Shown piece by piece: positions 49,367 to 57,508 of a stretch of DNA of 64,000 nucleotides (position 1 is the stretch's first letter; each line of letters starts with the position of its first letter). Position numbers and translations under genes: made by a program. The DNA is from DASWHR01 sp036398095 (lineage in GTDB: Bacteria > Actinomycetota > AC-67), in NCBI GenBank assembly GCA_036398095.1, contig DASWHR010000033.1, forward strand, positions 1 to 64,000, in the 5' to 3' direction. The notes under the pieces are model-generated. The model saw nothing but the letters and a program-made list of their open reading frames with translations, was not told the DNA's origin and did no database searches.

Positions 49367-50740
49367 CTAGACCGCCAGGTCGCGGAGCGTGCCGCCGCGA
49401 AGGCGCAGGGCGACGGCCGCGATCAGCAGCGGCGCGGCAGCGGCACCCAGCGTGATTCGTATGCCGGCGTGCGTCGCGGCAATTCCTCCGAGCAGCGACC
49501 CGACCGGGTACAGCCCCGCCCACGCCATCATGTACAAGCTCATCACGCGACCGCGCTTGTTGGGAGGGATGGCAACCTGCAGCGTGGTGTTGGTGGTGGA
49601 CACCGTCGAGGTGTAGCCCCAGCCGATGGCGATCAGCGCCAGCGACGAGATCGCGACGTTCGTCGACACCGCCAAACAGACGGTCGCGGCGCCCAGAAGA
49701 CCCACGCCCGCGACGACCGAGCGCCACACACCGACGCGGCGCACGATCCGCCCGGTTAGCAGCGCGCCCGCAACGGCGCCCGCCGAGAACGCGGCGAACA
49801 GGCCGCCGTAGCCGGTCGCGCCCAGCCCGAGCACGTTCTTCGCGATCACCGGCAGCAGCGCCAGCACGGGCGCAGCGAACAGGCTGAGCACCGAAACCAG
49901 AATGATGACCGACTTGATCACCGGGTAATCGCGCATCGCTCGAAATCCGCCGAACAGCGCGCGCGCCCCGCGCGACGCCGGCGGCGCGTGGCGAATCGGG
50001 CGGATCATCATCAGCGCGGCAATCACGAACAGGAACGAGGCGGCATTCGCGGCGAACGCCCACCCGGCGCCGACGGTCGCCAGCATGAAGCCGCCCAGGA
50101 TCGGGCCGATCACTCGCGCGGCCGAAAACTGCGCCGTGTTCAGCGCGACTGCATCGAGCAGTGCGGATTGCGGAACCAGATCGGCGATGATCGCCTGGAA
50201 GGCGGGCGCGTTGAACGCCAGCGCGAAGCCACCGACGGCGAGGATCGGAAGCAGAGTGGCCACGCTCGCCTGCCCGCTGAAGGTGATCGCGGCAAGCGCG
50301 GCGGCGACGGCCATCATCGCGGCTTGCGTCCACAGCAGGATTCGACGGCGCTCGAATCGATCGGCGGCGAGTCCCCCGACCAGACCCAGCAGCATCATCG
50401 GAAAGAACTGCGTGAAGGTGACCATCGACACCCAGAACGGCGAGTCGGTGATCTCCAACACGAGCCAGGCGAGCGCCACGTTCTGCAGCCAGGTGCCGGC
50501 GTTGGACGCGAACGCGCCGCTCCAGAACAGCGCGAAGTCTCGATGACGCAGCGGGGTCAGCGGACCGCGGCGGAAGGCGCGCGGGACGGCGGGATGCGGG
50601 CCGGTTTCGACGGCGGCGGCCGGAGCGGGTGCGGGGGCAGAGGGAATCGGGTCGGGCTCGAGAACGACGCCCTGATCGACATCGGGGCCGACGTCGATCA
50701 CCGGAGCGGTCGTCCGGTCGTCGTGTGGCGCCGACTCCAC
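49367..50740 (-). CDS. MFS exporter (MFS_3/EntS-like)
   Basis: 457 residues from the GTG at 50740, with GGAGGG about 10 bases upstream. After an N-terminal cytoplasmic tail rich in Pro/Ala there are about twelve helices. MFS landmarks: FWSGAFASNAGTWLQNVALAWLV, GLVGGLAADRFERRRIL (loop 2-3 motif), and NKRGRVMSLYMMAWAGLYPVGSLLGG in the second half. It is most like drug or siderophore exporters. It is divergent from a MarR-family regulator with a palindrome between them. Confidence 0.88.
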   Translation of the reverse strand: MESAPHDDRTTAPVIDVGPDVDQGVVLEPDPIPSAPAPAPAAAVETGPHPAVPRAFRRGPLTPLRHRDFALFWSGAFASNAGTWLQNVALAWLVLEITDSPFWVSMVTFTQFFPMMLLGLVGGLAADRFERRRILLWTQAAMMAVAAALAAITFSGQASVATLLPILAVGGFALAFNAPAFQAIIADLVPQSALLDAVALNTAQFSAARVIGPILGGFMLATVGAGWAFAANAASFLFVIAALMMIRPIRHAPPASRGARALFGGFRAMRDYPVIKSVIILVSVLSLFAAPVLALLPVIAKNVLGLGATGYGGLFAAFSAGAVAGALLTGRIVRRVGVWRSVVAGVGLLGAATVCLAVSTNVAISSLALIAIGWGYTSTVSTTNTTLQVAIPPNKRGRVMSLYMMAWAGLYPVGSLLGGIAATHAGIRITLGAAAAPLLIAAVALRLRGGTLRDLAV

Positions 50741-50764
50741 TGCGGGGCTCGTCCCTCCTCGATT

Positions 50765-50779
50765 GTTTCCGTTGGAAAC
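50765..50779. promoter_or_regulatory. 15-bp palindrome, MarR operator candidate
   Basis: GTTTCC-GTT-GGAAAC is a perfect 6-bp dyad with a 3-base centre, located between the MFS exporter and MarR genes. On the reverse strand TTGAGG and TACGGT with a 17-bp spacer give a possible exporter promoter whose -10 abuts this palindrome. Confidence 0.6.
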
Positions 50780-50840
50780 CGTACCATTGACAACGCCGGG
50801 CCTCAACCGCGTTGTTCCCGGCAAGTGGAGAGGAATTCGG

Positions 50841-51347
50841 GTGGCGCAATCGGACGTGTTGCTGGAAGAGCTCACGCTGCTGTCGCGCGACTTTTTTCGC
50901 CTGATCGCCGATTGCTTGACCCAGCACGCGGATCTCGCCGAGATCTCCCCGACCCAGTTCCGCGCGCTGGCGTTCCTGGTGCAGCGCGGGCCCCACAACG
51001 CCAGCGACCTGGCCGAGACGCTCGCCGTCGGGCGCCCGGCGGCGACGAAGCTGGTGGACCGGCTCGTGCGCAGCGGCATGATCCGGCGGGAACCGCATCC
51101 GACCGACCGGCGCCAAGTCATCCTGGAGGCGACCGGAGAAGGCTTCGAGGTGGTGCAGGCCGTCCAGCGGTGCCGGACCCGGCGGCTGGCCGCCGTGCTC
51201 GGCGCGCTCGAGCCTGCGTCTCGCAAGGCTTTGGCGAAGGCGCTCCCCGCGCTCACCGACGCGCTGGCGGCGGCGGCCGAGGATGCAGCACCCGCTCTGG
51301 TTTCGCCGGCAAAGCCCCCCGTCAAGGCAAGCAAGCGGCGGGGCTGA
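50841..51347 (+). CDS. MarR-family transcriptional regulator
   Basis: 168 residues from the GTG at 50841, with GGAGAGG 7 bases upstream. A winged-helix MarR core: ISPTQFRALAFLVQRGPHNASDLAETLAVGRPAATKLVDRLVRSGMIRREPHPTDRRQVILEATGEG is read across about residues 36-100 (only the order of elements is quoted here), with recognition helix and DRRQ wing. The C-terminal tail is basic. It probably represses the divergent exporter through the palindrome. Confidence 0.88.
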   Translation: MAQSDVLLEELTLLSRDFFRLIADCLTQHADLAEISPTQFRALAFLVQRGPHNASDLAETLAVGRPAATKLVDRLVRSGMIRREPHPTDRRQVILEATGEGFEVVQAVQRCRTRRLAAVLGALEPASRKALAKALPALTDALAAAAEDAAPALVSPAKPPVKASKRRG

Positions 51348-51467
51348 AGGAAAGCTTTAGGAATTGCGCCGGGGAATTGTCGGATTTGCCCGCCGAGCAA
51401 GCCTTTTCCCGATCCCTGGACGGTACTAGAATCCGAGCGTCGCTCCGGATCCGCTCCGGAGGATGAG

Positions 51468-51532
51468 TCGCGCCGGTGCTGGTTCGTCTGACTGACGGGG
51501 GTTAGACAGCCAAGCCGGCGCGATTCTTCTTT
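51468..51532 (+). terminator. nested hairpin with T-rich tail after the MarR gene
   Basis: TCGCGCCGG (51468-51476) pairs with CCGGCGCGA (51515-51523); inside is a smaller stem GTCTGAC/GTTAGAC. The tail TTCTTCTTTT follows. It may be the terminator of the MarR gene or the 3' end of a small RNA, since TAGAAT at 51427-51432 looks like a -10. Confidence 0.5.
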
Positions 51533-51566
51533 TCCGCCGGGTCGGCGCCGGGTCGGGCGGGTCGCG

Positions 51567-52364
51567 TCAGCGGCCGGCGGCGCTTTCGAGCAGCTCGCGG
51601 TTGACGCGGCCGGCGAGTTCGGCGAACGGCCGGAACGTGAGCCCGACGACTGATGCGCTGCCGAGCGCCGCCTGCGAGAGCGCGAAGTCGGCGGCCTGGA
51701 CCGAACTCGACGCGGGCTCCTGTCCACCGAGCAGCGATTCGATCATGTGCCGGGTCAGCTCGGCGAACGGGGCGGCCGGAGCCGCTTTCGGTGCGGGCGG
51801 CGCGGGGGCCGGCGCGGGCTTGGGTGCCGCCTTCGGCTTCGACACCTTCGGCTTCGCCGCCTTCTTGAGTGACGCTCCGGACCCGGACGAGCCCGACCCG
51901 GAGTTCGAACCCGAATTCGATGCCGACATCGGCTTGCGGAAAACTTGGGTCACCCACAGCGTCCCGTCGCGCCAGACGGTGCCGACACCGACCTGTGTGT
52001 AGACCGGGTCGAGGATGTTGGCGCGGTGGCTGCTGGAGTTCATGAACGCTTGGTGGAGGTCGTCCACGCCGGGACCGTAGCCGACGTTTTCGCCCAGCAC
52101 CTCCCAGTTGTCCACCTCGTCGCGCAGGTTCGGATTGTGATACAGGTGATCTTCGTTCGCCATCCGCTGCGCGTGGCGACGCGCGACGCCCGCAAGCTCC
52201 TCGCTCCACGACAGGCTGCGAAGGCCGCGCTGCGAACGCTCCGCGTTGATGCGACTCGTGAATCCGTTCTCCTCGCCGGAAGCGGCCTGGACGGCCTGAA
52301 TTCCGGCGATGGAAACGGCGGTCGCGAGAATCAAGGCAATGCTGTAGCGAAGCAGACGTCGCAT
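51567..52364 (-). CDS. secreted CAP-domain (SCP/YkwD-like) protein
   Basis: A 265-residue protein: signal peptide cleaved near QAVQAASG (residue 28). The CAP domain (about 33-145) has INAERSQRGL, WSEELAGVARRHAQRMANED, NVGYG and SSSHRANILDPVYTQVGVG, with the metal-binding His pair. A Ser/Gly and Lys/Pro/Ala-rich linker (about 150-200) leads to a helical C-terminal tail of unknown role. CAP proteins are extracellular; their function in bacteria is mostly unknown. Confidence 0.9.
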   Translation of the reverse strand: MRRLLRYSIALILATAVSIAGIQAVQAASGEENGFTSRINAERSQRGLRSLSWSEELAGVARRHAQRMANEDHLYHNPNLRDEVDNWEVLGENVGYGPGVDDLHQAFMNSSSHRANILDPVYTQVGVGTVWRDGTLWVTQVFRKPMSASNSGSNSGSGSSGSGASLKKAAKPKVSKPKAAPKPAPAPAPPAPKAAPAAPFAELTRHMIESLLGGQEPASSSVQAADFALSQAALGSASVVGLTFRPFAELAGRVNRELLESAAGR

Positions 52365-52410
52365 GGTGGGAGTCCTCGGGGTCGGGAGAGGGATCTTCGG
52401 TTGGGGTCCG

Positions 52411-52434
52411 GTGGTGCGAGCCGTGGTGCGAGCC
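52411..52434. repeat. tandem 12-bp repeat
   Basis: GTGGTGCGAGCC occurs twice in a row, and GTGGTGCG once more at 52441. It lies upstream of the CAP gene, 50-70 bp before its start. The remaining sequence between 52365 and 52646 shows no gene. Confidence 0.5.
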
Positions 52435-52646
52435 GCGTTCGTGGTGCGCTTTCGGGCAGGTAAACGCGCCGATCCCCCGCCCGTTCGAGCGGTTGCCGGA
52501 AGCAGGTGATCACCCGGCTATGCCCGGTTCATGCCGCCTGTCGCGTTGCGCGCCGGATGCCGCCCGGATGCGTCCCCCGGCGTCCCTTTTGAGCGCGGCC
52601 GTGCGTCCGGCGCGACGCATCAAGGCCCTGGAGTACCATCGCCGGC

Positions 52647-52796
52647 ATGGGCGTCGGCATGGGGAGTGTTCGGACCGCTTTTCGCCGCTTCGAGCGAGCG
52701 ATCCTTCGCCTGCTGATGCGAGCCGGCGCGAAGATCGCCGATCGCCGAGTCGCCAAAGAAGTCGCGCAGCGGCGCGACAAGAGCGGCGAGGGGTAG
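52647..52796 (+). CDS. 49-residue basic protein, unknown function
   Basis: MGVGMGSVRTAFRRFERAIL continues as an amphipathic, Arg-rich helix and ends KSGEG. It is too short for standard calling but has a TACCAT box ending 7 bases before the ATG, the leaderless arrangement seen elsewhere here. It ends exactly where the converging ABC1 kinase gene ends (52796/52797). Real translation is uncertain. Confidence 0.4.
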   Translation: MGVGMGSVRTAFRRFERAILRLLMRAGAKIADRRVAKEVAQRRDKSGEG

Positions 52797-54503
52797 CTAT
52801 TTGCGGCGGAGCAGGTCCGCCAGCAGCATTCCCAGCAGCATCGCACCGGTCGATACGCCGGTGATGCCGAGCCAGCTCGGAATCCGCTCGCTGGTGCCGG
52901 CGATCGCCGCCGCGGTGATCGTGGCGGTCGCTCCCAGCGACAACGCCAGGCGGCGCCCCGCGCGGCGGATGGTTTCCTCGAAGCCTTCCGTGCCGCGAAA
53001 CTGGACTTGGAGCCGCCCGCCCTTCGCGCTCGACGCGAGCGATTCGATCGAGCGCAGGATTCGCCCGGCGCGGGCACCGACTTTCGAGGCTTCGTAGAGC
53101 ATCTTTCCCGGCGCGAGCGTCGCGCCGACGCGGCCGGCGATGTGGCGCATCATGTAGCGGCCGGCGACCGAGAACGGATCCAAATCTGGCGTGAGTTCGG
53201 CGGTCGCGAGCTGCATCTGGGCGAGTGCCTTGGCCGTGAGCGCAAGCGATGCGGGAAGCCGGACGCCGTGCTGCATCGAGATGGCCGTCATCTCTTGCAG
53301 GAGCGGTCCGAGCTGGATGTCCCGCAACGACTTGCCGCTGAACGAGCGCATGACGCGGTCCACATCGGCCGTGAAGGCGTCCACGTCCACGTCGTCGTGC
53401 TCGGCGAGCGACAGGACCGAATCGGCCAGGAAGCGTGCGTCTTCCTGCCACAGCGACAGCACGACGAGCATCATGGCGTCACGGACGGGCGGGTCCAGCT
53501 CGCCGACCATGCCGAGGTCGAACAGGTAGATCTTGTTGTCGTTGCCCCAGCGCATGTTGCCGGGATGCGGGTCGGCGTGGAAGAAGCCTTCCGACAGAAC
53601 CTGGTGATAGTAGGACTCGAGCAGTTGTTTGGCGGCCTCGGCGCGCTCGGGAACCTCGGGCGCGTTCCGGAGCGGCACACCGTCGACGAAGCGCAGCACG
53701 AGCAGCGTCCGGGACGTGAACAGATCGTAGACCTCGGGGACTCCCAAGCGATCGAAGCCGGCGAGCACCTCGCGCATGCGCTCGATGTTGGCGGCTTCGC
53801 GAGTGAAGTCGAGTTCGCGCTCGAGCGAAGTCGCGAGGTGATCGACGATCGCGGGAACATCCACGATGCGCCGGATCGACGCGAGATCGGCGGTCTGTTC
53901 GGCGAATAATCTCAGCAATTCCAGGTCCTGCATGATCTCGCGTTCCGCGTTGGGGCGCTGAACTTTGACGACGACCTTCTCGCCGTCCTCGAGCACGGCG
54001 CGATGCACTTGCGCGATCGTGCCGGCGGCGAGCGGAGTGGGATCGATCGATTCGAAGGCGTCCTCCCACGGCACACCCAGCGACGTTTCGATCGCGCCGA
54101 CCACCTGCTCTTCGGTGAGCGGCGTGACTTTTTCTTGCAGCGATTCCAGTTCGGCGATGAACTCCGCCGGCAGCAGATCGGGCCGCGTGGACAGAATCTG
54201 GCCGAGCTTGGAGAACGTCGGCCCGAGTTCTTGCAACGCATCGCGGAACGCGACCGCGCTCGCACGGAGCTTGTCGTGATCGTGGGTGGCCAGCCCGCCG
54301 GTGAAGACGTCGCGGACGCCGTGCCGCGCGAGGACGGCGCCGATGCGAGCGACGCGGCGCGTCAGCGACCCGCGATCCGGTTCGGTGGCGCGCGCCGGCG
54401 CCTTTCTGGGCTTGCGCGGCTTCGGGGCCTTCGGCGTCTTGCGCGCCTTCGGAGTCTTGGGTGCCTTCGGAGTCTTGGCGGGGGCTTCGTCGAAGTCGTT
54501 CAT
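52797..54503 (-). CDS. ABC1/UbiB-family atypical kinase with C-terminal TM pair
   Basis: A 568-residue protein. The first 40 residues are a Lys-Pro-Ala repeat (KTPKAPK, KARKTPK) like histone H1. The ABC1 core follows: KxGQ motif TFSKLGQILSTRPDLLP, A-rich loop AAGTIAQVHRA, Lys in VVVKVQRP, catalytic HADPHPGN and metal-binding DLGMVG. The C-terminal two helices (about 520-565) anchor it in the membrane. The family includes UbiB-type kinases and MABP-1 of mycobacteria. Genes of this family lie near whiB7 in mycobacteria (recalled); here they are 17 kb apart. Confidence 0.9.
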   Translation of the reverse strand: MNDFDEAPAKTPKAPKTPKARKTPKAPKPRKPRKAPARATEPDRGSLTRRVARIGAVLARHGVRDVFTGGLATHDHDKLRASAVAFRDALQELGPTFSKLGQILSTRPDLLPAEFIAELESLQEKVTPLTEEQVVGAIETSLGVPWEDAFESIDPTPLAAGTIAQVHRAVLEDGEKVVVKVQRPNAEREIMQDLELLRLFAEQTADLASIRRIVDVPAIVDHLATSLERELDFTREAANIERMREVLAGFDRLGVPEVYDLFTSRTLLVLRFVDGVPLRNAPEVPERAEAAKQLLESYYHQVLSEGFFHADPHPGNMRWGNDNKIYLFDLGMVGELDPPVRDAMMLVVLSLWQEDARFLADSVLSLAEHDDVDVDAFTADVDRVMRSFSGKSLRDIQLGPLLQEMTAISMQHGVRLPASLALTAKALAQMQLATAELTPDLDPFSVAGRYMMRHIAGRVGATLAPGKMLYEASKVGARAGRILRSIESLASSAKGGRLQVQFRGTEGFEETIRRAGRRLALSLGATATITAAAIAGTSERIPSWLGITGVSTGAMLLGMLLADLLRRK

Positions 54504-54512
54504 CGGTCGCGC

Positions 54513-54911
54513 CTACCGGTTGCGGTGGCGCTTGCGCTCCTTCTGGTCGCGCGTGTCCACGATGATGACGGTGCATTGCGCTTGGTGCGACACACGGTTC
54601 GGGACGTTGCCGAGCAGAAATTGCTTGCGGTCGCTCATCCCGTAGTTGCCGAGGATGATCGCGTCGCATCCGGCCTCGTCGGCATAGCGGCAGATCGCCT
54701 CGGCCGGAGCGGCGTCCTCGACGACGGCGACCGTGGCGTTGACGGATCCGGCTTGCTTGTCGAGGTCGGTTCGGGGCACGGGGGTATCGCCGACGCGGAT
54801 GTGGAGCACGGTGATCTCGGCGCCGTAGCGGCCGGCGAGATCCCCGGCGAAGGCCACAGCGCGGCCGGCTCGCTCGCTGCCGTCGCTGGTCACTACGATT
54901 CGCCGAAGCAT
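54513..54911 (-). CDS. universal stress protein (UspA family)
   Basis: A 132-residue protein with the Usp fold: RIVVTSDGSERAGRAVAFA at the start, then the nucleotide-loop region CDAIILGNYGMSDRKQFLLGNVPNRVSHQAQCTVII near residues 80-120. The classic ATP motif GxxGx9G(S/T) is altered to GNYGM...GNVPN, so ATP binding is uncertain. It lies 9 bp upstream of the ABC1 kinase on the same strand and is probably co-transcribed with it. Confidence 0.88.
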   Translation of the reverse strand: MLRRIVVTSDGSERAGRAVAFAGDLAGRYGAEITVLHIRVGDTPVPRTDLDKQAGSVNATVAVVEDAAPAEAICRYADEAGCDAIILGNYGMSDRKQFLLGNVPNRVSHQAQCTVIIVDTRDQKERKRHRNR

Positions 54912-54968
54912 GGAGCGCCATTCAACCCGCTGCGACCGCCCGCGGCAAACCCCGCGGCGATCGAGGTC

Positions 54969-56762
54969 CTATGCGAGCACGTCGGCGAGTCGCGGGCCGG
55001 TCGCGAACTGCTCGCGATACAGGCGCGCGTAGAGACCACCGCGAGCGAGCAGCTCGTCGTGGGTGCCCTGCTCGGCGAGGCGCCCCGCGTCGAGGACCAG
55101 GATCTGGTCGGCGGCCATCACCGTCGCCGGCCGGCGTGCCACGATGAGGGCGGTGCGTCCCCGCAGCAGCGTCGCCATCGCGCGCTGCACGAACCGTTCG
55201 TCGCTCGCGTCGAAGACGCCGGCAGGCTCGTCCACCAGCAGGATGGCCGGATTCTTCAGCAGCGTCCGCGCGACGGCGATCAGATGCGTTTCGGCCGCGG
55301 GCACAGCGGCGCCGCCGTCTCCGACGACGGTTTCGTACCCCTGGGGCAGAGTCAGGATGAAGTCGTGCACGCGAGCCGCCTTCGCGGCTTCGGCGACGTG
55401 CGCTTCCGGCGCCGCCGGCCGGCCGTAGAGGATGTTGTCGCGAACGGTGGCACGAAACAGGAACGGATCGCGCGCGACGACGCCGACCGCGTCCGCGACG
55501 GTCGCGAACGTCAAGTCCCGAAGGTCGTGGCCGTCGAGCAGCACCGCGCCGCCGTCGGGATCGTGCAGCCGCGACACGAGCGGCGCGATCAGCGACGCGC
55601 CGGAGCCGGCGGCGCCGACGATCGCCAGCACGCGCCGCGCCGGAACCTCGAACGACACGCCGCGAAGCCCGGTTTCGCCGCTTCGCGCGGCGACGACGAC
55701 GTCGTCGAAGGTTACGCGGCCGTGCACCGAGGACAATGCGACCGCGCCGGGTCGTTCCGCCACGTCGGGAACCAGGTCGAGATGTTCGAAGATGCGGTCG
55801 AAGCGGGCGAGCGTGATCGTCGCGTCGGCGCGAATTGACAGGAGCCGCTCGACTGCGGCGGGCAGCCGCGCCTGCAGCATCGTGAACGCGACGACGGTGC
55901 CGAGCGACAGGGCACCGCCGATGATGCGTCGTCCGCCGACGAGCCAGATCGCGGCCGGCGCTGCGGTCGCGGCGGCGTGCCGTGCGACGGCCGGCCACCG
56001 GCCGGCGAGCGCGTCCGCGATGGCGGTGTCGCGGATCGCGCGGGTGCGCTCGGCGAAGCGGCGGCCTTCGTGCTCGTCGCGGCCGAACGTTTTTGCGAGC
56101 GCCGCACCCGGCGCTCCCAGCGACTCGCCGGTTAGGCTCGACAGGCCGGCGAGGCGTTCCTGCTTGCGCGCGGCCGCCTCGGCGCGAATCCGTTCGAGAC
56201 GCCGGGCCGGGAGCAGCAGCAGCGGCACGATGGCGATCGCGATCAGCGTCAGCCACGCGTTGAGCATCGTCATCGCCAGCAGCGTCGCGGCGACGGTGAA
56301 CGCGGATGCGGTGTGGGCCGAGGCGGTCTCGATGCCCGCGACGGCGCCGTCGACGCCGCCGGTGAGCATCGTGGACAGATCGCCGGCGCGCGTATCGGCG
56401 AAGTAGCCGACGCTTTGACGGCGAACCGATCGGTGAACGCGCGCGCGAAGCTCGGCGGCGACCCGCTGCGCGACGACCGTCGCGGCGTAGGACCGGATGA
56501 CCGAGGCGAGCGCGCCGGCGGCGGCCACCGCAACCATGGCAACGGCCAGCACGGCCAGCGCCCCGTCGCGCCCGTTCGGCAGCGCATCGTCGACGATCCG
56601 CCGGACCAGCAGGGCCGGCACGACCCCGGCCGCCGCGGCCGCCGCGGCCGCCGCGATCGCGACGACAACCGGCCGGGTGGATGGCGCGACCGCCACGAGC
56701 GCGCGATCCAGCGACGCGCCGGAGGCGGGCGCCGGCGCGGCGGGCTCTCCCGGAGGGGTCAT
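54969..56762 (-). CDS. ABC exporter with a degenerate, probably inactive ATPase domain
   Basis: A 597-residue half-transporter: six-helix exporter domain (about 30-320) fused to an NBD. The NBD aligns end to end, but key residues are lost: Walker A reads GAAGSGASL (Lys replaced by Ala 389), the Q-loop Gln is Arg 431 (VVARDPFLF), the LSGGQ signature is VPAAETH (487-493) and the H-loop His is Arg (VARRPATV). Walker B keeps LLVDEP with Glu 512. The ORF is intact and the TM part looks normal. It may act as the inactive half of a heterodimer, or as a flippase/scaffold regulated by nucleotides. No active partner gene is adjacent. Confidence 0.85.
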   Translation of the reverse strand: MTPPGEPAAPAPASGASLDRALVAVAPSTRPVVVAIAAAAAAAAAGVVPALLVRRIVDDALPNGRDGALAVLAVAMVAVAAAGALASVIRSYAATVVAQRVAAELRARVHRSVRRQSVGYFADTRAGDLSTMLTGGVDGAVAGIETASAHTASAFTVAATLLAMTMLNAWLTLIAIAIVPLLLLPARRLERIRAEAAARKQERLAGLSSLTGESLGAPGAALAKTFGRDEHEGRRFAERTRAIRDTAIADALAGRWPAVARHAAATAAPAAIWLVGGRRIIGGALSLGTVVAFTMLQARLPAAVERLLSIRADATITLARFDRIFEHLDLVPDVAERPGAVALSSVHGRVTFDDVVVAARSGETGLRGVSFEVPARRVLAIVGAAGSGASLIAPLVSRLHDPDGGAVLLDGHDLRDLTFATVADAVGVVARDPFLFRATVRDNILYGRPAAPEAHVAEAAKAARVHDFILTLPQGYETVVGDGGAAVPAAETHLIAVARTLLKNPAILLVDEPAGVFDASDERFVQRAMATLLRGRTALIVARRPATVMAADQILVLDAGRLAEQGTHDELLARGGLYARLYREQFATGPRLADVLA

Positions 56763-56824
56763 GAGCGCCAGCGTAGTCTTTGCCGCACCCGCCGGTCACA
56801 CCGGCGTCGATCGCCGGCCTGGAA

Positions 56825-57475
56825 TTAGCTCTTGGGCGAAGCCGGCAGCGCGCGGCGAACGATCAAGATGCGCTGCGCGACGGTGACGCCGCCCAGAACG
56901 ACGAGCGCCGCGAGCGCCCAGACCAGCGCGCCGGGGACGACGAGTCCGATCATGAGCGCGACGTATCGCTCCAGGCGCGCGAACAATCCCTCGCCCATCG
57001 TGACGCCCCGCAGTGCGGCTTCGGCGCGAACATGCGATACGAACAGCGACACGGCGAGAGCCCCCAAGGCGAGCGCGGCCTGGAGCGTGCGACCCTGCCA
57101 GGTGAGCGACAGAAACAGTGCACCGAGCACGGCTGCGTCCGAGGCGCGGTCGAGCAACGCGTCCATGTAGGCGCCGCGATTGCCGCTGGTGCCCCGCGCG
57201 CGGGCGACGGAGCCGTCGAAGACGTCGAGGAGTCCGGCCGGCAGCAGGAGCAGGCCCGGACCGAGCCGATGTCCTTGCGCGAGCAGCACCGCGATCCAAA
57301 CGTTGAGCGCGAGCGAGGCCATCGTGAGCTGATCGGCCGTGACGCGCATCCACAACAGGAGTCGCAGCGCGCCCCGCCACGGCGCCGCCAGCAGCACGCG
57401 CAGCAGCGGCGCGATCAGCCCTTTGACTTCACGCGGCTTTTCGGGGAGCGGATCCGACGCGGGCACGTCGCGCAT
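56825..57475 (-). CDS. CDP-alcohol phosphatidyltransferase
   Basis: A 216-residue membrane protein with about six helices. The family motif DGxxARx8Gx3Dx3D is perfect: DGSVAR, then G, D and D in GAYMDALLD. It makes a phospholipid head group (phosphatidylglycerol phosphate, inositol phosphate or cardiolipin) from CDP-diacylglycerol; the alcohol cannot be told from sequence. It is 62 bp upstream of the ABC exporter on the same strand. Confidence 0.9.
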   Translation of the reverse strand: MRDVPASDPLPEKPREVKGLIAPLLRVLLAAPWRGALRLLLWMRVTADQLTMASLALNVWIAVLLAQGHRLGPGLLLLPAGLLDVFDGSVARARGTSGNRGAYMDALLDRASDAAVLGALFLSLTWQGRTLQAALALGALAVSLFVSHVRAEAALRGVTMGEGLFARLERYVALMIGLVVPGALVWALAALVVLGGVTVAQRILIVRRALPASPKS

Positions 57476-57508
57476 TCAACCACGACGGCCGGTATCCTGC
57501 CCCGGTCG

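Noticed and set aside
52365..52500. Possible c-di-AMP (ydaO) riboswitch before the CAP gene
   Set aside because: Cell-wall genes often have one, and a GGGGGAT stretch is present, but the second conserved block could not be found.
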